From the NCBI GenBank assembly GCA_035527845.1, contig DATKZT010000112.1:1-64000 (forward strand): 64,000 nucleotides of DNA, written 5' to 3'. The stretch is from JAUWKC01 sp035527845. GTDB lineage: Bacteria; Planctomycetota; Phycisphaerae; Sedimentisphaerales; Anaerobacaceae. Position 1 is the first letter of the stretch, and the number at the start of each line of letters is the position of its first letter. Made by a program: the position numbers and the translations under genes. The notes under the pieces are model-generated. The model saw nothing but the letters and a program-made list of their open reading frames with translations. It did not search any database and had not been told where the DNA came from. Shown here piece by piece: positions 35,432 through 44,473 of this stretch.

Positions 35432-36834
35432 CACTTTTCAAAACTGGCGGCTGCTTCGGGCAGTTGCCGTTTGATTTCTTCTATCCTGTAACCGAACCCC
35501 GGACCACTCAATGTCGACAAATCAAGCTGCCCGTTTCTTCGCCGATAGAGTCCCGGGTGCACGGCTTCTTCCGGCGCAGAAGCCGCCGGATAGAACTGCA
35601 TACCGTTGGTCTCCACCCCCATCAATGTCGGCGCGTGTGCGGCCAAAAGAACGTGAGGAATCTGTGCCAGCATCGGATTGCTCAAATCCTGAACCATCAA
35701 AGCCATGCCGTGCGCCCTCGCCCAGCACAGACTCAGCAGTGCACCCGTTTGCGTTTTGCAGGTCTTAAGCGCCACGCCTGTCCAGCCCAGGCTGCGGCCG
35801 AGCCTTATCAATTTCCAGTCGTGGGCGCTCTCATCCATAAACAGGGGCTTAAGGGCCGAGACGCTGTGAACATCGATTCGATTCTCCCGGAGGTCATACG
35901 GAAACGGCTGCTCGACATAAAGAATCATCTGATAAATCCGCGGGTGCTCACGCATCAGCCTATCGAGAATGTTGACCACATACGCGGGCTCTGTAACCGT
36001 GCAATTGAAATCGGCAGTCAGCCACAGAACGTCATTCTCGACTGCAATGTCTCCCACCTGCACCAGTCGCTCGTAATCCCAGTCAGAATCTGTGCCGCAC
36101 AATTTCACCTTCAGGCACTTGAGCCCGTCCCTTTTGATCCAGTCGGTCAACAACACCGGATAGCCATCATCCGGCTCATCCCCCGTCAATTCAGATGCAT
36201 CGAGTAAATCCCTGCCGCCTACAAGATGCCAGGCGGTGATATGCTCGACGGTGGGCACGCGCATAAAATCCGCCGGGTACTTACCTGCAAATGAAATATC
36301 AGCGCCTTCGGCCGGTGCCAGGTAAGCGGATAAATCCGCATTCATAAACTCGCTGTTGTACGTCGAGTAAACATCCCTGCCCACAAGTTGACCGTACGCA
36401 TCATGCAGCGCGATATCGAACGCCGAACAGCACACCAGTGCCGCCAGGTGCGGCATCCGCTCCGCCTGCTCACCGCGTTTTCGGTTCAGATCGCCTGATA
36501 AACCGGGCAGAACCGACTCAAGAAAAGCGTGCCCAACTTCAACAGGGTGCCCCTGCCCGTCAAACTCGGCCCACGCCTGTGCAAGCATCCGGCAGAAATC
36601 CTGCATGGCTTCCGCTCTTTCCTGATAGGACAGAGCGCTCGGCCAAGCCCATTGAACACTGAGCGGCGTTTCGCCCCAGCCCCGCGCCTTGCGCCCTTGT
36701 GTATCCGAGACCGTCATGCAAACCCGTGCGCACGTAACCGAGGTCAGCGTCTCACGCCCGAACTTAAACGGAATCCGCGTCTCTATGGGAATGAAATACA
36801 AATCTACCGCAACCAGCCTCACATCAGTCTCCAT
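35431..36834 (-). CDS. Enolase superfamily protein (muconate-lactonizing type)
   Basis: The protein is 467 residues from the ATG at 36834 (a GTG lies six codons upstream). Catalytic positions, counted from that GTG, are lysines 248 and 250 in CLKVKLCG, aspartate 281 in TADFN, glutamate 314 in YVEQPF, aspartate 340 in MDESAH and lysine 363 or 366 in ALKTCKTQTG. Lysines on both barrel sides are typical of the MLE subgroup (epimerases, cycloisomerases, OSBS), rather than the acid-sugar dehydratases, which use histidine. The N-terminus is longer than usual. Its operon argues for a sugar-acid substrate. It is coupled to the OYE-like gene. Confidence 0.8.
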   Translation of the reverse strand: METDVRLVAVDLYFIPIETRIPFKFGRETLTSVTCARVCMTVSDTQGRKARGWGETPLSVQWAWPSALSYQERAEAMQDFCRMLAQAWAEFDGQGHPVEVGHAFLESVLPGLSGDLNRKRGEQAERMPHLAALVCCSAFDIALHDAYGQLVGRDVYSTYNSEFMNADLSAYLAPAEGADISFAGKYPADFMRVPTVEHITAWHLVGGRDLLDASELTGDEPDDGYPVLLTDWIKRDGLKCLKVKLCGTDSDWDYERLVQVGDIAVENDVLWLTADFNCTVTEPAYVVNILDRLMREHPRIYQMILYVEQPFPYDLRENRIDVHSVSALKPLFMDESAHDWKLIRLGRSLGWTGVALKTCKTQTGALLSLCWARAHGMALMVQDLSNPMLAQIPHVLLAAHAPTLMGVETNGMQFYPAASAPEEAVHPGLYRRRNGQLDLSTLSGPGFGYRIEEIKRQLPEAAASFEK

Positions 36835-36860
36835 AACCTGCTTTCTCTGCACGTCCGCGC

Positions 36861-38480
36861 TCAGCGGCTGATATGTGCCCCACTCTCGGATCTCTTAACG
36901 GCTTCCGGCGCCGGTCTGTCGAGCGCCCAGAACACAGCATTTGTCAGCATCCGGCGAAACCAGGCCAGCCCGAAATCACCCGGATGCCCCAAAGAAGTAT
37001 AAAACACCCGCCCGCCCCCGCTGTGCGTGCTAGTCCAGGCGACTGGCTCGTGCGGCCTGCGGTCATCGACACGGCCCATCATCAGGACCGTCGCGCCCTT
37101 GCTCAAAGGCAGCGTCTTGTACAGCCACGACGGAACGTGGATTTCGCCCTGCGGGACGCCTGCAAGAATCGGATGAGACTCTGCGCCCGGCTCAACCCAG
37201 ACATAGGTCCTGGGGCCGTCCGTACCCTTGTTGCCGTGGTGACCATGATAATTGCCGCCCAGCACCTCCGGGTCGAATTCGGGCCATTCAAGAAATCCCG
37301 CCTCCGGCTTGTCACCGCGAACCACGAACGCATGACTGGCCGTGCGCAGCCCAATTAAGGGCTTGTCCGCCTCGATATAGTCTCTAAGATACTTCATCTG
37401 CTCCGGCGGCAGCGCCCGACGACGCACATACACGACCGCAAGGTCGGCAGTCGCCAGCGCCTCCATCCCCGCAATGTTGTCACGCTCCTTCACATTACTC
37501 GGTTTGGCAACACCTAATGCGAATTCACACGAGAAGTCATAGTTGGCTTCCAGTTCATGTGCAAAATCAGCCAGCGTCTTATCGGCATCGTATTCATTCT
37601 CCGCGATAACGAAGACGACCCTCGGCCGCTTGTCCTGCTGAAAACGAAAAGCGGGCCCGCCGATGAGCTGCGCAGAAGTCACCGTCGGACAAACGTACTT
37701 TTCAATGTGCTCTGCAATCAGGTCTGTACCCGTAAAATGATTTACATAGGGTGACATGCGGTGATTATACATTGTGTCGGTCAGGTCGCGCACGAGCACA
37801 ACGTTCCTGCCGAACCTCACCATATTCCGCAGTCCGAAGGGCCGGCCCAGCACGCACATGTTGGTGTGCACCCCCAGAATTATAACGTTCCTGATGCCGC
37901 GCTGCTCCAATAGATTCCATATTTCCACGCCCGAATCGCTGATAGCGTCCTCATCACGGATTTCAATGGTCTCAATCTGCTTTTGCCAGGGACTACCGCC
38001 CTTGCATTTGGGCTCACAGTCGCACCCGCCGTCCGACTGATCAATAGGGTAAGCCGCCTTTTCCTTATCATCAATCCATCTGCACCACTTATCGATGCCC
38101 TCGGGCAGATTCGACGCGTGCGGCGCACTCTGCGCTCGCCTGCGTGCAGCATGGTCCTTATAGTAATCGACCGTGCTGCTCGGCGCATGGACAATCAGCA
38201 TCCCTTTCTCACGGGCCTTCTTGATAAACTCATTCATACGCGGCGCCATCTCCGCCACGCGATCCGTCGCGCCCCTGCACCAGTGCTTGTCCCACATATC
38301 GCAAATAATTATGGCCGTGTCACAAGGGTCCCACGCCAGTGTGTGGTTGACAACCCTAAAACCACCGTCGGACGTCTCTGCCCTGCCGCGCGCATTCAAA
38401 ACAATCTTATCCGCGCCTTGCGCTGAGCCGCCAACAGCCAGAAGCGCCGCAAGGACGGCAAACACCCTCTTGCCTTTCAT
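36861..38480 (-). CDS. Exported isochorismatase-like / ThuA-like fusion protein
   Basis: The protein is 539 residues from the ATG at 38480 (GGAAAGG six nt upstream) and carries a Sec signal peptide. The first half is an isochorismatase-type cysteine hydrolase: catalytic aspartate in TAIIICDMWDKHWC and nucleophile cysteine in ILGVHTNMCVLGRP. The second half, from about residue 290 (RPRVVFVIAENEYDADK), is a ThuA-like glutamine-amidotransferase-fold domain with LIGLRTASHAFVVRG and GGNYHGHHGNKG. ThuA relatives are linked to sugar metabolism in trehalose/3-keto-sugar clusters. The fusion outside the cytoplasm, next to TAT oxidoreductases, suggests joint processing of an oxidised sugar. Confidence 0.83.
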   Translation of the reverse strand: MKGKRVFAVLAALLAVGGSAQGADKIVLNARGRAETSDGGFRVVNHTLAWDPCDTAIIICDMWDKHWCRGATDRVAEMAPRMNEFIKKAREKGMLIVHAPSSTVDYYKDHAARRRAQSAPHASNLPEGIDKWCRWIDDKEKAAYPIDQSDGGCDCEPKCKGGSPWQKQIETIEIRDEDAISDSGVEIWNLLEQRGIRNVIILGVHTNMCVLGRPFGLRNMVRFGRNVVLVRDLTDTMYNHRMSPYVNHFTGTDLIAEHIEKYVCPTVTSAQLIGGPAFRFQQDKRPRVVFVIAENEYDADKTLADFAHELEANYDFSCEFALGVAKPSNVKERDNIAGMEALATADLAVVYVRRRALPPEQMKYLRDYIEADKPLIGLRTASHAFVVRGDKPEAGFLEWPEFDPEVLGGNYHGHHGNKGTDGPRTYVWVEPGAESHPILAGVPQGEIHVPSWLYKTLPLSKGATVLMMGRVDDRRPHEPVAWTSTHSGGGRVFYTSLGHPGDFGLAWFRRMLTNAVFWALDRPAPEAVKRSESGAHISR

Positions 38481-38506
38481 ATTCAGCCTTTCCATATCTT
38501 GTTGCC

Positions 38507-39892
38507 TCAGATATGCCACGGCGCACGCCTGGGCCTGTCCAGCATTCGATTCGCCTCTTCGTCGTTCACGAACCGCTCATTATCCGGGTCCCACCGCAGT
38601 TTTCGCTTCAGCATCATCGCAATATTCCCCAAGTGACACACGGTCGCACTGCGATGGCCCACTTCCACCGGCGCGGCAGGCTCCTGGCCAGTCTTGATAC
38701 AGTCGATGAAATTCCGATGGTGGTCGTCGCTTCTATACAAATGAATCTCATCGGGTCCGATTACGGATTCTTTCAGCGATTCCGGATGCGTCGCAAAACG
38801 CTTGCCTACCTCAATCCAACCTTCCGTGCCCTCGAAACGGGCGCCCACCCAGCCGCTGACATCCGTTTTACAAATCAGCTCCACGCCATTTGCGTACCGG
38901 GCGAGGAAGTGTATCTTCGTGGGCGTATTGAAAAGTCCGTCCCTCGGAAATTCACCGCCGAGATCCTCGACCTCGACCGGGCCGGTATCGTCCGCGCCGT
39001 TGCCCCACTGCGCCATATCAAGCGAGTGCGCACCGAGGTTGGTCGTCTGGCCGCCCGAGTAATCCAAAATAAACCTGAACTTATACAGACAGCGGTCCTT
39101 GTGATACGCCTCCCACGGCGCGGGCCCCAGCCACATGTCGTAATCAAACCCCTCCGGAACCGGCATCGGCTCCCAATTACTGCCCGGCCCCTCCCTGTTG
39201 TTGGGTCCCACCGGAGTAAGTATTCTCTTTAGCTTGCCGATACGCCCGTTGCGAACCAGCTCGCAGGCGAAGCGCGTCTGTCGCCTCGAACGCTCATGAC
39301 TGCCCGTCTGGAAGACCACCCTGTGCCGGCGAACAACCTCCACCATTGCACGGCCCTCGGCAATCGTCAGTGTCATCGGCTTCTCACAGTAAATATGTTT
39401 GCCCGCCCTGGCCGCCCATATCGACATGACCGCGTGCCAGTGGTCGGGAGTGACAATCGTCACCGCGTCAATGTCATCTCGCGCAAGCAGTTCGCGAAAA
39501 TCCACGTACGGCCTGCACCCCCTGAAAGTCCCCGATGCCGCCCGTGAGGCGTAATGGTCCTCCACAATGTTTTTCGCCGGCACGCGCCCGAGGTAATTGC
39601 CCTGCCAGCCGAGCTTGTACCAGTGCCCGTATTCCCGGCTGCCCGTCACCACATCGCAGACGGCGACGACCTGAACATCATCATGCTGCAGAAAGGCCCT
39701 CATATCGTTGGTGCCCATGCCGCCCACGCCTATACAGCCCATCGCGATGCGGTTGCTCGGCGCGCCCGCCCCGAATACCGTTGATGGTACTATGGAAGGA
39801 AAGCCGAACGCAGCGCCTGCAGCGACCGCCGCACCTTTTAAAAACTTTCGCCGACTAACGGCACTATTAGCTGCTCCCAAACGCACGGTCAT
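38507..39892 (-). CDS. TAT-exported Gfo/Idh/MocA oxidoreductase
   Basis: A 461-residue protein with twin-arginine signal SRRKFLKGAA. The Rossmann motif is GCIGVGGMGTND, and the catalytic loop reads IYCEKPMTL at about residues 174-182. The C-terminal domain has DYSGGQTTNLGAHSLDMAQWG. An insertion between the first strands (GSREYGHWYKLGWQGNYLG) separates it from the 13051 subfamily. It is the second gene of the long minus-strand operon, 41 nt after 39934 and 26 nt before the isochorismatase-ThuA start. Confidence 0.9.
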   Translation of the reverse strand: MTVRLGAANSAVSRRKFLKGAAVAAGAAFGFPSIVPSTVFGAGAPSNRIAMGCIGVGGMGTNDMRAFLQHDDVQVVAVCDVVTGSREYGHWYKLGWQGNYLGRVPAKNIVEDHYASRAASGTFRGCRPYVDFRELLARDDIDAVTIVTPDHWHAVMSIWAARAGKHIYCEKPMTLTIAEGRAMVEVVRRHRVVFQTGSHERSRRQTRFACELVRNGRIGKLKRILTPVGPNNREGPGSNWEPMPVPEGFDYDMWLGPAPWEAYHKDRCLYKFRFILDYSGGQTTNLGAHSLDMAQWGNGADDTGPVEVEDLGGEFPRDGLFNTPTKIHFLARYANGVELICKTDVSGWVGARFEGTEGWIEVGKRFATHPESLKESVIGPDEIHLYRSDDHHRNFIDCIKTGQEPAAPVEVGHRSATVCHLGNIAMMLKRKLRWDPDNERFVNDEEANRMLDRPRRAPWHI

Positions 39893-39933
39893 TGTCCTGT
39901 CTCCATAAGTGGCTTGTTCCGGCGCGAACCGAG

Positions 39934-41292
39934 TTAAACCTGCTTAGGCACTTCGTACTTGTTGCGGTACTGCCGTTTCAGGAGCTTGTTCGCCTCGTCA
40001 TTTCCGACAAACCGCTCAGCCTTCGCATCGAACCATAGTTTTCTGTTGCCGACGCGATAAGCGATATTCCCAATATGCACCATCGTACAGGCCGTATGGA
40101 TTACTTCAACGTCTGCATTTGGACGCTTGCGGCTTTTGACGCATTCGAGGAAATTCTTCGCATGCACGTCATCCGGAAACCGCCCGTACATCTGGTCCAC
40201 AACCTTGCCGCCCGATGTCGTCACCTGCCAGCCCCCACCGTGTCTGCCGACAGTCATCATCAGGTCGGAACCGTACAACTCAACTCTCGTGGCATTCTGC
40301 GTCCAGTAGGGGAACTCATCATTCCGGCGGATGGTGCCGCTCGTCTTACGCATATAACGGGGGTAATTCGTAAGTTCGAAGGTCATAACAAAACCGTCGA
40401 AATCATAAGTGACAACCTGAACGTCGGGCACCTCCGCGTCATCGCCCTTGTGATACAGCCTCCCCCCGGAACACGATACCGCGCCAGGCATCCCCAGGTC
40501 GCCCATAAGCATCAGTGCCAGGTCAATCTGATGGATGCCGTCGTCGGCCATGTCGCCCCCGCTGAAGTCCCAGAACTTGTGCCAGCCGATTTCAAAAATA
40601 TTCTGATTATACGGCCTGAACGGCGCCCCGCCCAGCCACGCGTCCCAGTCGAAACCCACCGGCGCACTGCCGGCCTCACCGAGATAAAAAGGCTTTCCCG
40701 GCTTGATATTATACACTTTCACAAGGTGAATCCCCCCTAATTTGCCACTCTTGACATACTCACGCCCCGCCAGGGTGTATGGAGCGCTGCGACACTGCGT
40801 CCCTACCTGGACGATACGCTTGTACTTGCGCGCCGCCTCTATCATCTTTCGCGCTTCCCAAATCGTGTGCGAATGCGGCTTTTCAACGTATACGTCTTTC
40901 TGCGCCTGACAGGCAAGAATGCTCGCCGGGGCATGCCAGTGGTCAGGAGTCGCCACTATCACCGCATCAACGTCCTTAGAATCAAGAACATCCCGGATAT
41001 CCCTGCTCGCCTTGGGCCGAAGATTCTGCGCCTGCAGTGCCTCCTGGATACCTTTCTCCAGCCGCTCAGGGTGCAAATCGCACACGTATGTGACTTCGCC
41101 GCCCTGCTCGATTATGTTGCGCAGAACCATCCTGCCGCGCCCGCCGCAGCCAATCAAGGCAACTCTCACCCGCTCATTCGCGCCCAATACGCGGCTCGTG
41201 CTGACAGCCGAAACGGCCGCCGACCCCACAGCAAGGCCCGCAACGCCTTTGCCTGACCTCGATAGGAAACTCCTTCTTGTCATCCGCTCCAT
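39934..41292 (-). CDS. TAT-exported Gfo/Idh/MocA oxidoreductase
   Basis: A 452-residue protein from the ATG at 41292, with GGAGA about nine nt upstream. It has a twin-arginine signal (TRRSFLSRS), the nucleotide motif VALIGCGGRGRMVL and the catalytic loop YVEKPHSHTIWEA. The segment KFWDFSGGDMADDGIHQIDLALMLMG is in the C-terminal domain. This is the first gene of the minus-strand run that continues down to kdgK, and a good promoter lies 85-113 nt upstream. Confidence 0.9.
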   Translation of the reverse strand: MERMTRRSFLSRSGKGVAGLAVGSAAVSAVSTSRVLGANERVRVALIGCGGRGRMVLRNIIEQGGEVTYVCDLHPERLEKGIQEALQAQNLRPKASRDIRDVLDSKDVDAVIVATPDHWHAPASILACQAQKDVYVEKPHSHTIWEARKMIEAARKYKRIVQVGTQCRSAPYTLAGREYVKSGKLGGIHLVKVYNIKPGKPFYLGEAGSAPVGFDWDAWLGGAPFRPYNQNIFEIGWHKFWDFSGGDMADDGIHQIDLALMLMGDLGMPGAVSCSGGRLYHKGDDAEVPDVQVVTYDFDGFVMTFELTNYPRYMRKTSGTIRRNDEFPYWTQNATRVELYGSDLMMTVGRHGGGWQVTTSGGKVVDQMYGRFPDDVHAKNFLECVKSRKRPNADVEVIHTACTMVHIGNIAYRVGNRKLWFDAKAERFVGNDEANKLLKRQYRNKYEVPKQV

Positions 41293-41376
41293 AATACTGT
41301 CTCCAATTTCATTATAGGGCCTTTTCAATGCCTGCAGAACGGTAAATCCGGCCGAATAGCCATCTTACGCTCCGCT

Positions 41377-41405
41377 AAAATACCACGTCCGCGCTAAATT
41401 GTCAA
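41377..41405 (-). promoter_or_regulatory. Sigma70-type promoter of the long minus-strand operon
   Basis: On the minus strand a perfect TTGACA (41405-41400) precedes TATTTT (41382-41377) with a 17-nt spacer. It faces the Gfo/Idh/MocA gene starting at 41292 and is the best candidate to drive genes 41292 down to 26795. Confidence 0.6.
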
Positions 41406-41509
41406 ACCCGCCCTGAAGCCCCTGCCCGAACAGCCGCCGGGGTTAACCCGCTCTCAAAAGCACGCGCGACGACGAACAAAAAAAAATTTCAAAAATCTCA
41501 TTTTTTCGG

Positions 41510-41545
41510 TTGATCTCACGAACAAGTAGGACTAAAATACTCCTA
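41510..41545 (+). promoter_or_regulatory. Promoter with overlapping palindromic operator for the Rrf2 operon
   Basis: TTGATC (41510-41515) and TAAAAT (41533-41538) are 17 nt apart. A 19-nt palindrome, TAGGA-N9-TCCTA (41527-41545), covers the -10. Its position and symmetry suggest binding by the Rrf2 protein encoded 40 nt downstream, giving autorepression. Confidence 0.6.
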
Positions 41546-41584
41546 TATACTATTGTAGTTGCTGATTTGCCAAAGTAGTAAGAA

Positions 41585-42040
41585 ATGAATATATTGCGTC
41601 AAAATACGGATTACGCGTTGCGGGTAATGGTAAACCTCGCCAGAAATTATGATAACCATGCCGTCTCGGCCAGAGTACTGGCACGGCAGGAGGATATTTC
41701 TTATCAGTTCGCCTGCAAGATACTCCAGCAACTGCACAAGGCACGGCTCGTTGACAGTTCGATGGGTCCTAAAGGCGGCTTCTCCCTGAGCAAACCGCCT
41801 GCCGAAATAGAGGTAATGAACGTGATTGAAGCCATCCAGGGCCCGGTCAAGCTGAACAAGTGCCTGTTGGACGCAGATGCCTGTCCGAGACAGCCACGCT
41901 GCCCTGTAAGCGTTAAGCTGGTGGAACTCCAGAAACAAATCGAGGACTACTTTCACGGTATCACCCTCGACCAGTTCCTGAAGAGCGCACCCGGCAAAAA
42001 GAAGAAAAATCCTAAAAGGACGAGGAGTCCGAGGACATGA
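41585..42040 (+). CDS. Rrf2 family transcriptional regulator, probably Fe-S sensing
   Basis: A 151-residue protein with the Rrf2 winged-helix start MNILRQNTDYALRVMVNLA, the recognition helix region SYQFACKILQQLHKARLV and the wing GPKGGFSLSKP. Cysteines 93, 100 and 106 have nearly the spacing of the [2Fe-2S] ligands of IscR and NsrR, so it probably senses NO, oxygen or iron-sulfur status. The C-terminus is a lysine/arginine-rich tail (KKKKNPKRTR). It overlaps the cupin gene by 4 nt and heads an operon with a hybrid cluster protein, which fits NsrR-like regulation of nitrosative stress genes. Confidence 0.9.
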   Translation: MNILRQNTDYALRVMVNLARNYDNHAVSARVLARQEDISYQFACKILQQLHKARLVDSSMGPKGGFSLSKPPAEIEVMNVIEAIQGPVKLNKCLLDADACPRQPRCPVSVKLVELQKQIEDYFHGITLDQFLKSAPGKKKKNPKRTRSPRT

Positions 42041-42396
42041 ACGCCGAAAACAAGAAACCAAACCTATTGGAAGCCTGTCTGGCCGTCAACCGAAATCTGG
42101 CAGACCTGATAGAATATGCTTCCGACTCGATTGTCAGCAAGACAATACTGGACAAAACCGCAGGGACCATTACCCTGTTCGCATTCGACAAGGGCCAGAG
42201 ATTGAGCGAACACCAGACGCCATACGATGCGGTTGTTCAGGTTATTGAAGGCCGTGCGGCGATCACCATCGGCGGCAAACAGGTGAATGTCTCCGCAGGC
42301 GAGATTATAATAATGCCGGGCAATGTGCCGCACGCGGTCGCGGCCGAGCACAAGTTCAAAATGCTGCTCACAATGATCCGCACACAGGACAAGTAG
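42037..42396 (+). CDS. Small cupin domain protein
   Basis: A 119-residue single-domain cupin. It has LSEHQTPYDAVVQVIEGRAAITIGG for motif 1 and GEIIIMPGNVPHAV for motif 2, so the histidines H-x(n) of motif 1 and NVPHAV of motif 2 are partly retained. The start overlaps the Rrf2 stop (ATGA). Such small cupins often bind a metal and sit in redox stress operons; the ligand and reaction are unknown. Confidence 0.85.
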   Translation: MNAENKKPNLLEACLAVNRNLADLIEYASDSIVSKTILDKTAGTITLFAFDKGQRLSEHQTPYDAVVQVIEGRAAITIGGKQVNVSAGEIIIMPGNVPHAVAAEHKFKMLLTMIRTQDK

Positions 42397-42425
42397 AGCA
42401 CCGGTAAGTTTTCGAGGATGAACCA

Positions 42426-43130
42426 ATGTTCAGGTGCCCAGGACAAGATCAGCGATTCTGGAAGCCGGGCGATATATTCGAGGTTAAATGCCCAGCCTGC
42501 GGCCAGTCCGTCGAATTCTTCAAGGATGAGCCTAAGCAGAAATGCCGCAAGTGCGGACAAGAAGCGGCTAATCCGAAAATCGACCTTGGCTGCGCCGAGT
42601 GGTGTCAGTACGCCGAGCAGTGCCTCGGAATCCAGGTCGGTGCCGTGCGCGAAAAGCTCATAAGCGAAATGGAAAAATTGTTCGGAGCCGACAAGAGAAG
42701 AATCGACCACGCACTTGCCGTGCTCGACCACGCCCAACAGATTCAGGCCGAAGAAGGCGGCGACCCGCTCGTTGTAAAGGCAGCCGCGATATTGCACGAC
42801 ATCGGCATCCTTGAAGCTGAGCGAAAGCACGGATCCTCGGCGGGGAAATATCAAGAGATGGAGGGGCCGCCTATCGCTAAAGACATTTTGGAAAGACACG
42901 GTGTCACCGCCGAGGACAGTGAGCATATATGCAGGATAATCGCAAGCCATCACAGCGCCAAAAACATCGACACGGTTGAGTTCAGGATTGTCTGGGACGC
43001 CGATTGGCTCGTTAATCTTTCGAGCGATTTCGCCGACGCGAGCAGGGAAAGACTAAAGGAGATTATTGATAAGACGTTCAAGACCCACAAGGGTCGCCAA
43101 ATAGCAACAGAAACGTTTCTCAAGGACTAA
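42426..43130 (+). CDS. Zinc-ribbon plus HD-domain phosphohydrolase-like protein
   Basis: A 234-residue protein. Residues 22-43 hold CPAC...CRKC, a probable zinc ribbon or rubredoxin-like knuckle, and three more cysteines (56, 60, 66) follow in GCAEWCQYAEQC. From about residue 90 comes an HD domain with IDHALAVLDHA, ILHDIG (HD pair 124-125) and ASHHSAK. HD proteins are metal-dependent phosphohydrolases, and the target is not known. In similar stress operons a protein of this kind accompanies hybrid cluster proteins. It lies 29 nt after the cupin and 35 nt before the hcp gene. Confidence 0.85.
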   Translation: MFRCPGQDQRFWKPGDIFEVKCPACGQSVEFFKDEPKQKCRKCGQEAANPKIDLGCAEWCQYAEQCLGIQVGAVREKLISEMEKLFGADKRRIDHALAVLDHAQQIQAEEGGDPLVVKAAAILHDIGILEAERKHGSSAGKYQEMEGPPIAKDILERHGVTAEDSEHICRIIASHHSAKNIDTVEFRIVWDADWLVNLSSDFADASRERLKEIIDKTFKTHKGRQIATETFLKD

Positions 43131-43165
43131 AGCGAGAACCAATCCGAAAACGAAAGGGGGAAGTT

Positions 43166-44455
43166 ATGTTTTGTTACCAGTGTGAACAGACAGCAGGCGG
43201 AACCGGATGCACAAAAGTGGGTGTATGCGGCAAGGACCAGGACATTCAAAGTCTCCAGGATACGCTAATATTCGGGGTAAAAGGAATCGCCGCTTACGCT
43301 TATCATGCGCGCGAGCTCGGAAAAAGGGACGAGCAGGTCGATGCCTTCATGCACGAGGCGATGTTCTCTACATTAACGAACGTGGATTTCGACCTGAATC
43401 GTTACCTGGAGCTGGTGCTCAAGGCAGGCGAAATGAATCTGCGGGTCATGGAGCTGCTTAATAATGCGCATACCTCGACTTTTGGCAATCCCACGCCGGT
43501 GACGGTTCCGCGCGGCGCCAAGGCCGGGCCCGGAATCGTCGTCACGGGCCACGATTTGCTCGACCTTTATGAGCTTCTCAAACAAACCGAAGGCAAGGGA
43601 ATCAATATTTACACTCACGGCGAAATGCTGCCCGCACACGGATACCCTGAATTGCGCAAGTTCAAACATCTCGTGGGCAACTATGGAACCGCCTGGCAGA
43701 ACCAGAAAAAAGAGTTCGACGAGTTCACCGGAGCAATCCTCGTTACCACCAACTGCGTCATGATTCCAAAGGACTCGTACAAGGACAGGATGTTTACCTG
43801 CGGCATAGCAGGCGTCGCAGGCGTCAAGCACATAAAAAACAGAGACTTCAGCGAAGTTATTGAAAAGGCCCTGTCGCAACCACCACTCCCTGAGGACCCG
43901 CAGGGAACGCTCAGCACCGGTTTCCACTACACCGCCGTGCTCGCTCTGGCCGAGAAGGTAATAAAGGCGGTAAAAGCAGGCAAGATAAGGCACTTCTTCT
44001 TCATAGGCGGCTGTGACGGCGCAAAGCCCGGCAGAAATTACTTCACCGAGTTTGCGGAAAAAGTCCCGCATGACTGCGTAATACTGACCGCCGCCTGCGG
44101 CAAGTACCGCCTGAACGCAGCCGACTACGGCAGCATCGACGGAATTCCGCGACTGCTCGACACCGGCCAGTGCAATGACTGCTATTCGGCCGTAAAAATC
44201 GCTATGGCCCTGGCAGACGCGTTTGGCTGCGGCGTCAATGATTTGCCGCTTTCACTGATAGTATCCTGGTACGAGCAAAAGGCCGTTGCCATTCTGCTCA
44301 CGCTGCTATATCTCGGCATAAAGAACATACGCCTCGGACCAAGCCTCCCGGCTTTCATAACCCCCAACGTGTTAAACGTGCTCGTCGAGAAATTCGACAT
44401 CAAACCAATCAGCAATGTTGACCAGGACCTGGCCGAAGCGCTGAAAAAAGCATAA
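43166..44455 (+). CDS. hcp: Hybrid cluster protein (hydroxylamine/NO reductase family), short type
   Basis: The 429-residue protein starts MFCYQCEQTAGGTGCTKVGVC, giving cluster cysteines 3, 6, 15 and 21. Hybrid-cluster ligand segments follow: NIYTHGEMLPAHGYPELRKF, LVTTNCVMIP, MFTCGIAG, FIGGCDGAKPGRNYF, TAACGKYR, LDTGQCNDCYS and a terminal glutamate/lysine region. Class I and II proteins are about 550 residues; this one lacks most of the second helical domain, as in the class III proteins of archaea and thermophiles. The enzyme reduces nitric oxide or hydroxylamine and may S-nitrosylate proteins. A ribosome binding site, AAAGGGGGAAG, is close to the ATG. Confidence 0.95.
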   Translation: MFCYQCEQTAGGTGCTKVGVCGKDQDIQSLQDTLIFGVKGIAAYAYHARELGKRDEQVDAFMHEAMFSTLTNVDFDLNRYLELVLKAGEMNLRVMELLNNAHTSTFGNPTPVTVPRGAKAGPGIVVTGHDLLDLYELLKQTEGKGINIYTHGEMLPAHGYPELRKFKHLVGNYGTAWQNQKKEFDEFTGAILVTTNCVMIPKDSYKDRMFTCGIAGVAGVKHIKNRDFSEVIEKALSQPPLPEDPQGTLSTGFHYTAVLALAEKVIKAVKAGKIRHFFFIGGCDGAKPGRNYFTEFAEKVPHDCVILTAACGKYRLNAADYGSIDGIPRLLDTGQCNDCYSAVKIAMALADAFGCGVNDLPLSLIVSWYEQKAVAILLTLLYLGIKNIRLGPSLPAFITPNVLNVLVEKFDIKPISNVDQDLAEALKKA

Positions 44456-44473
44456 TTTAACAAGGGCTTGCCT

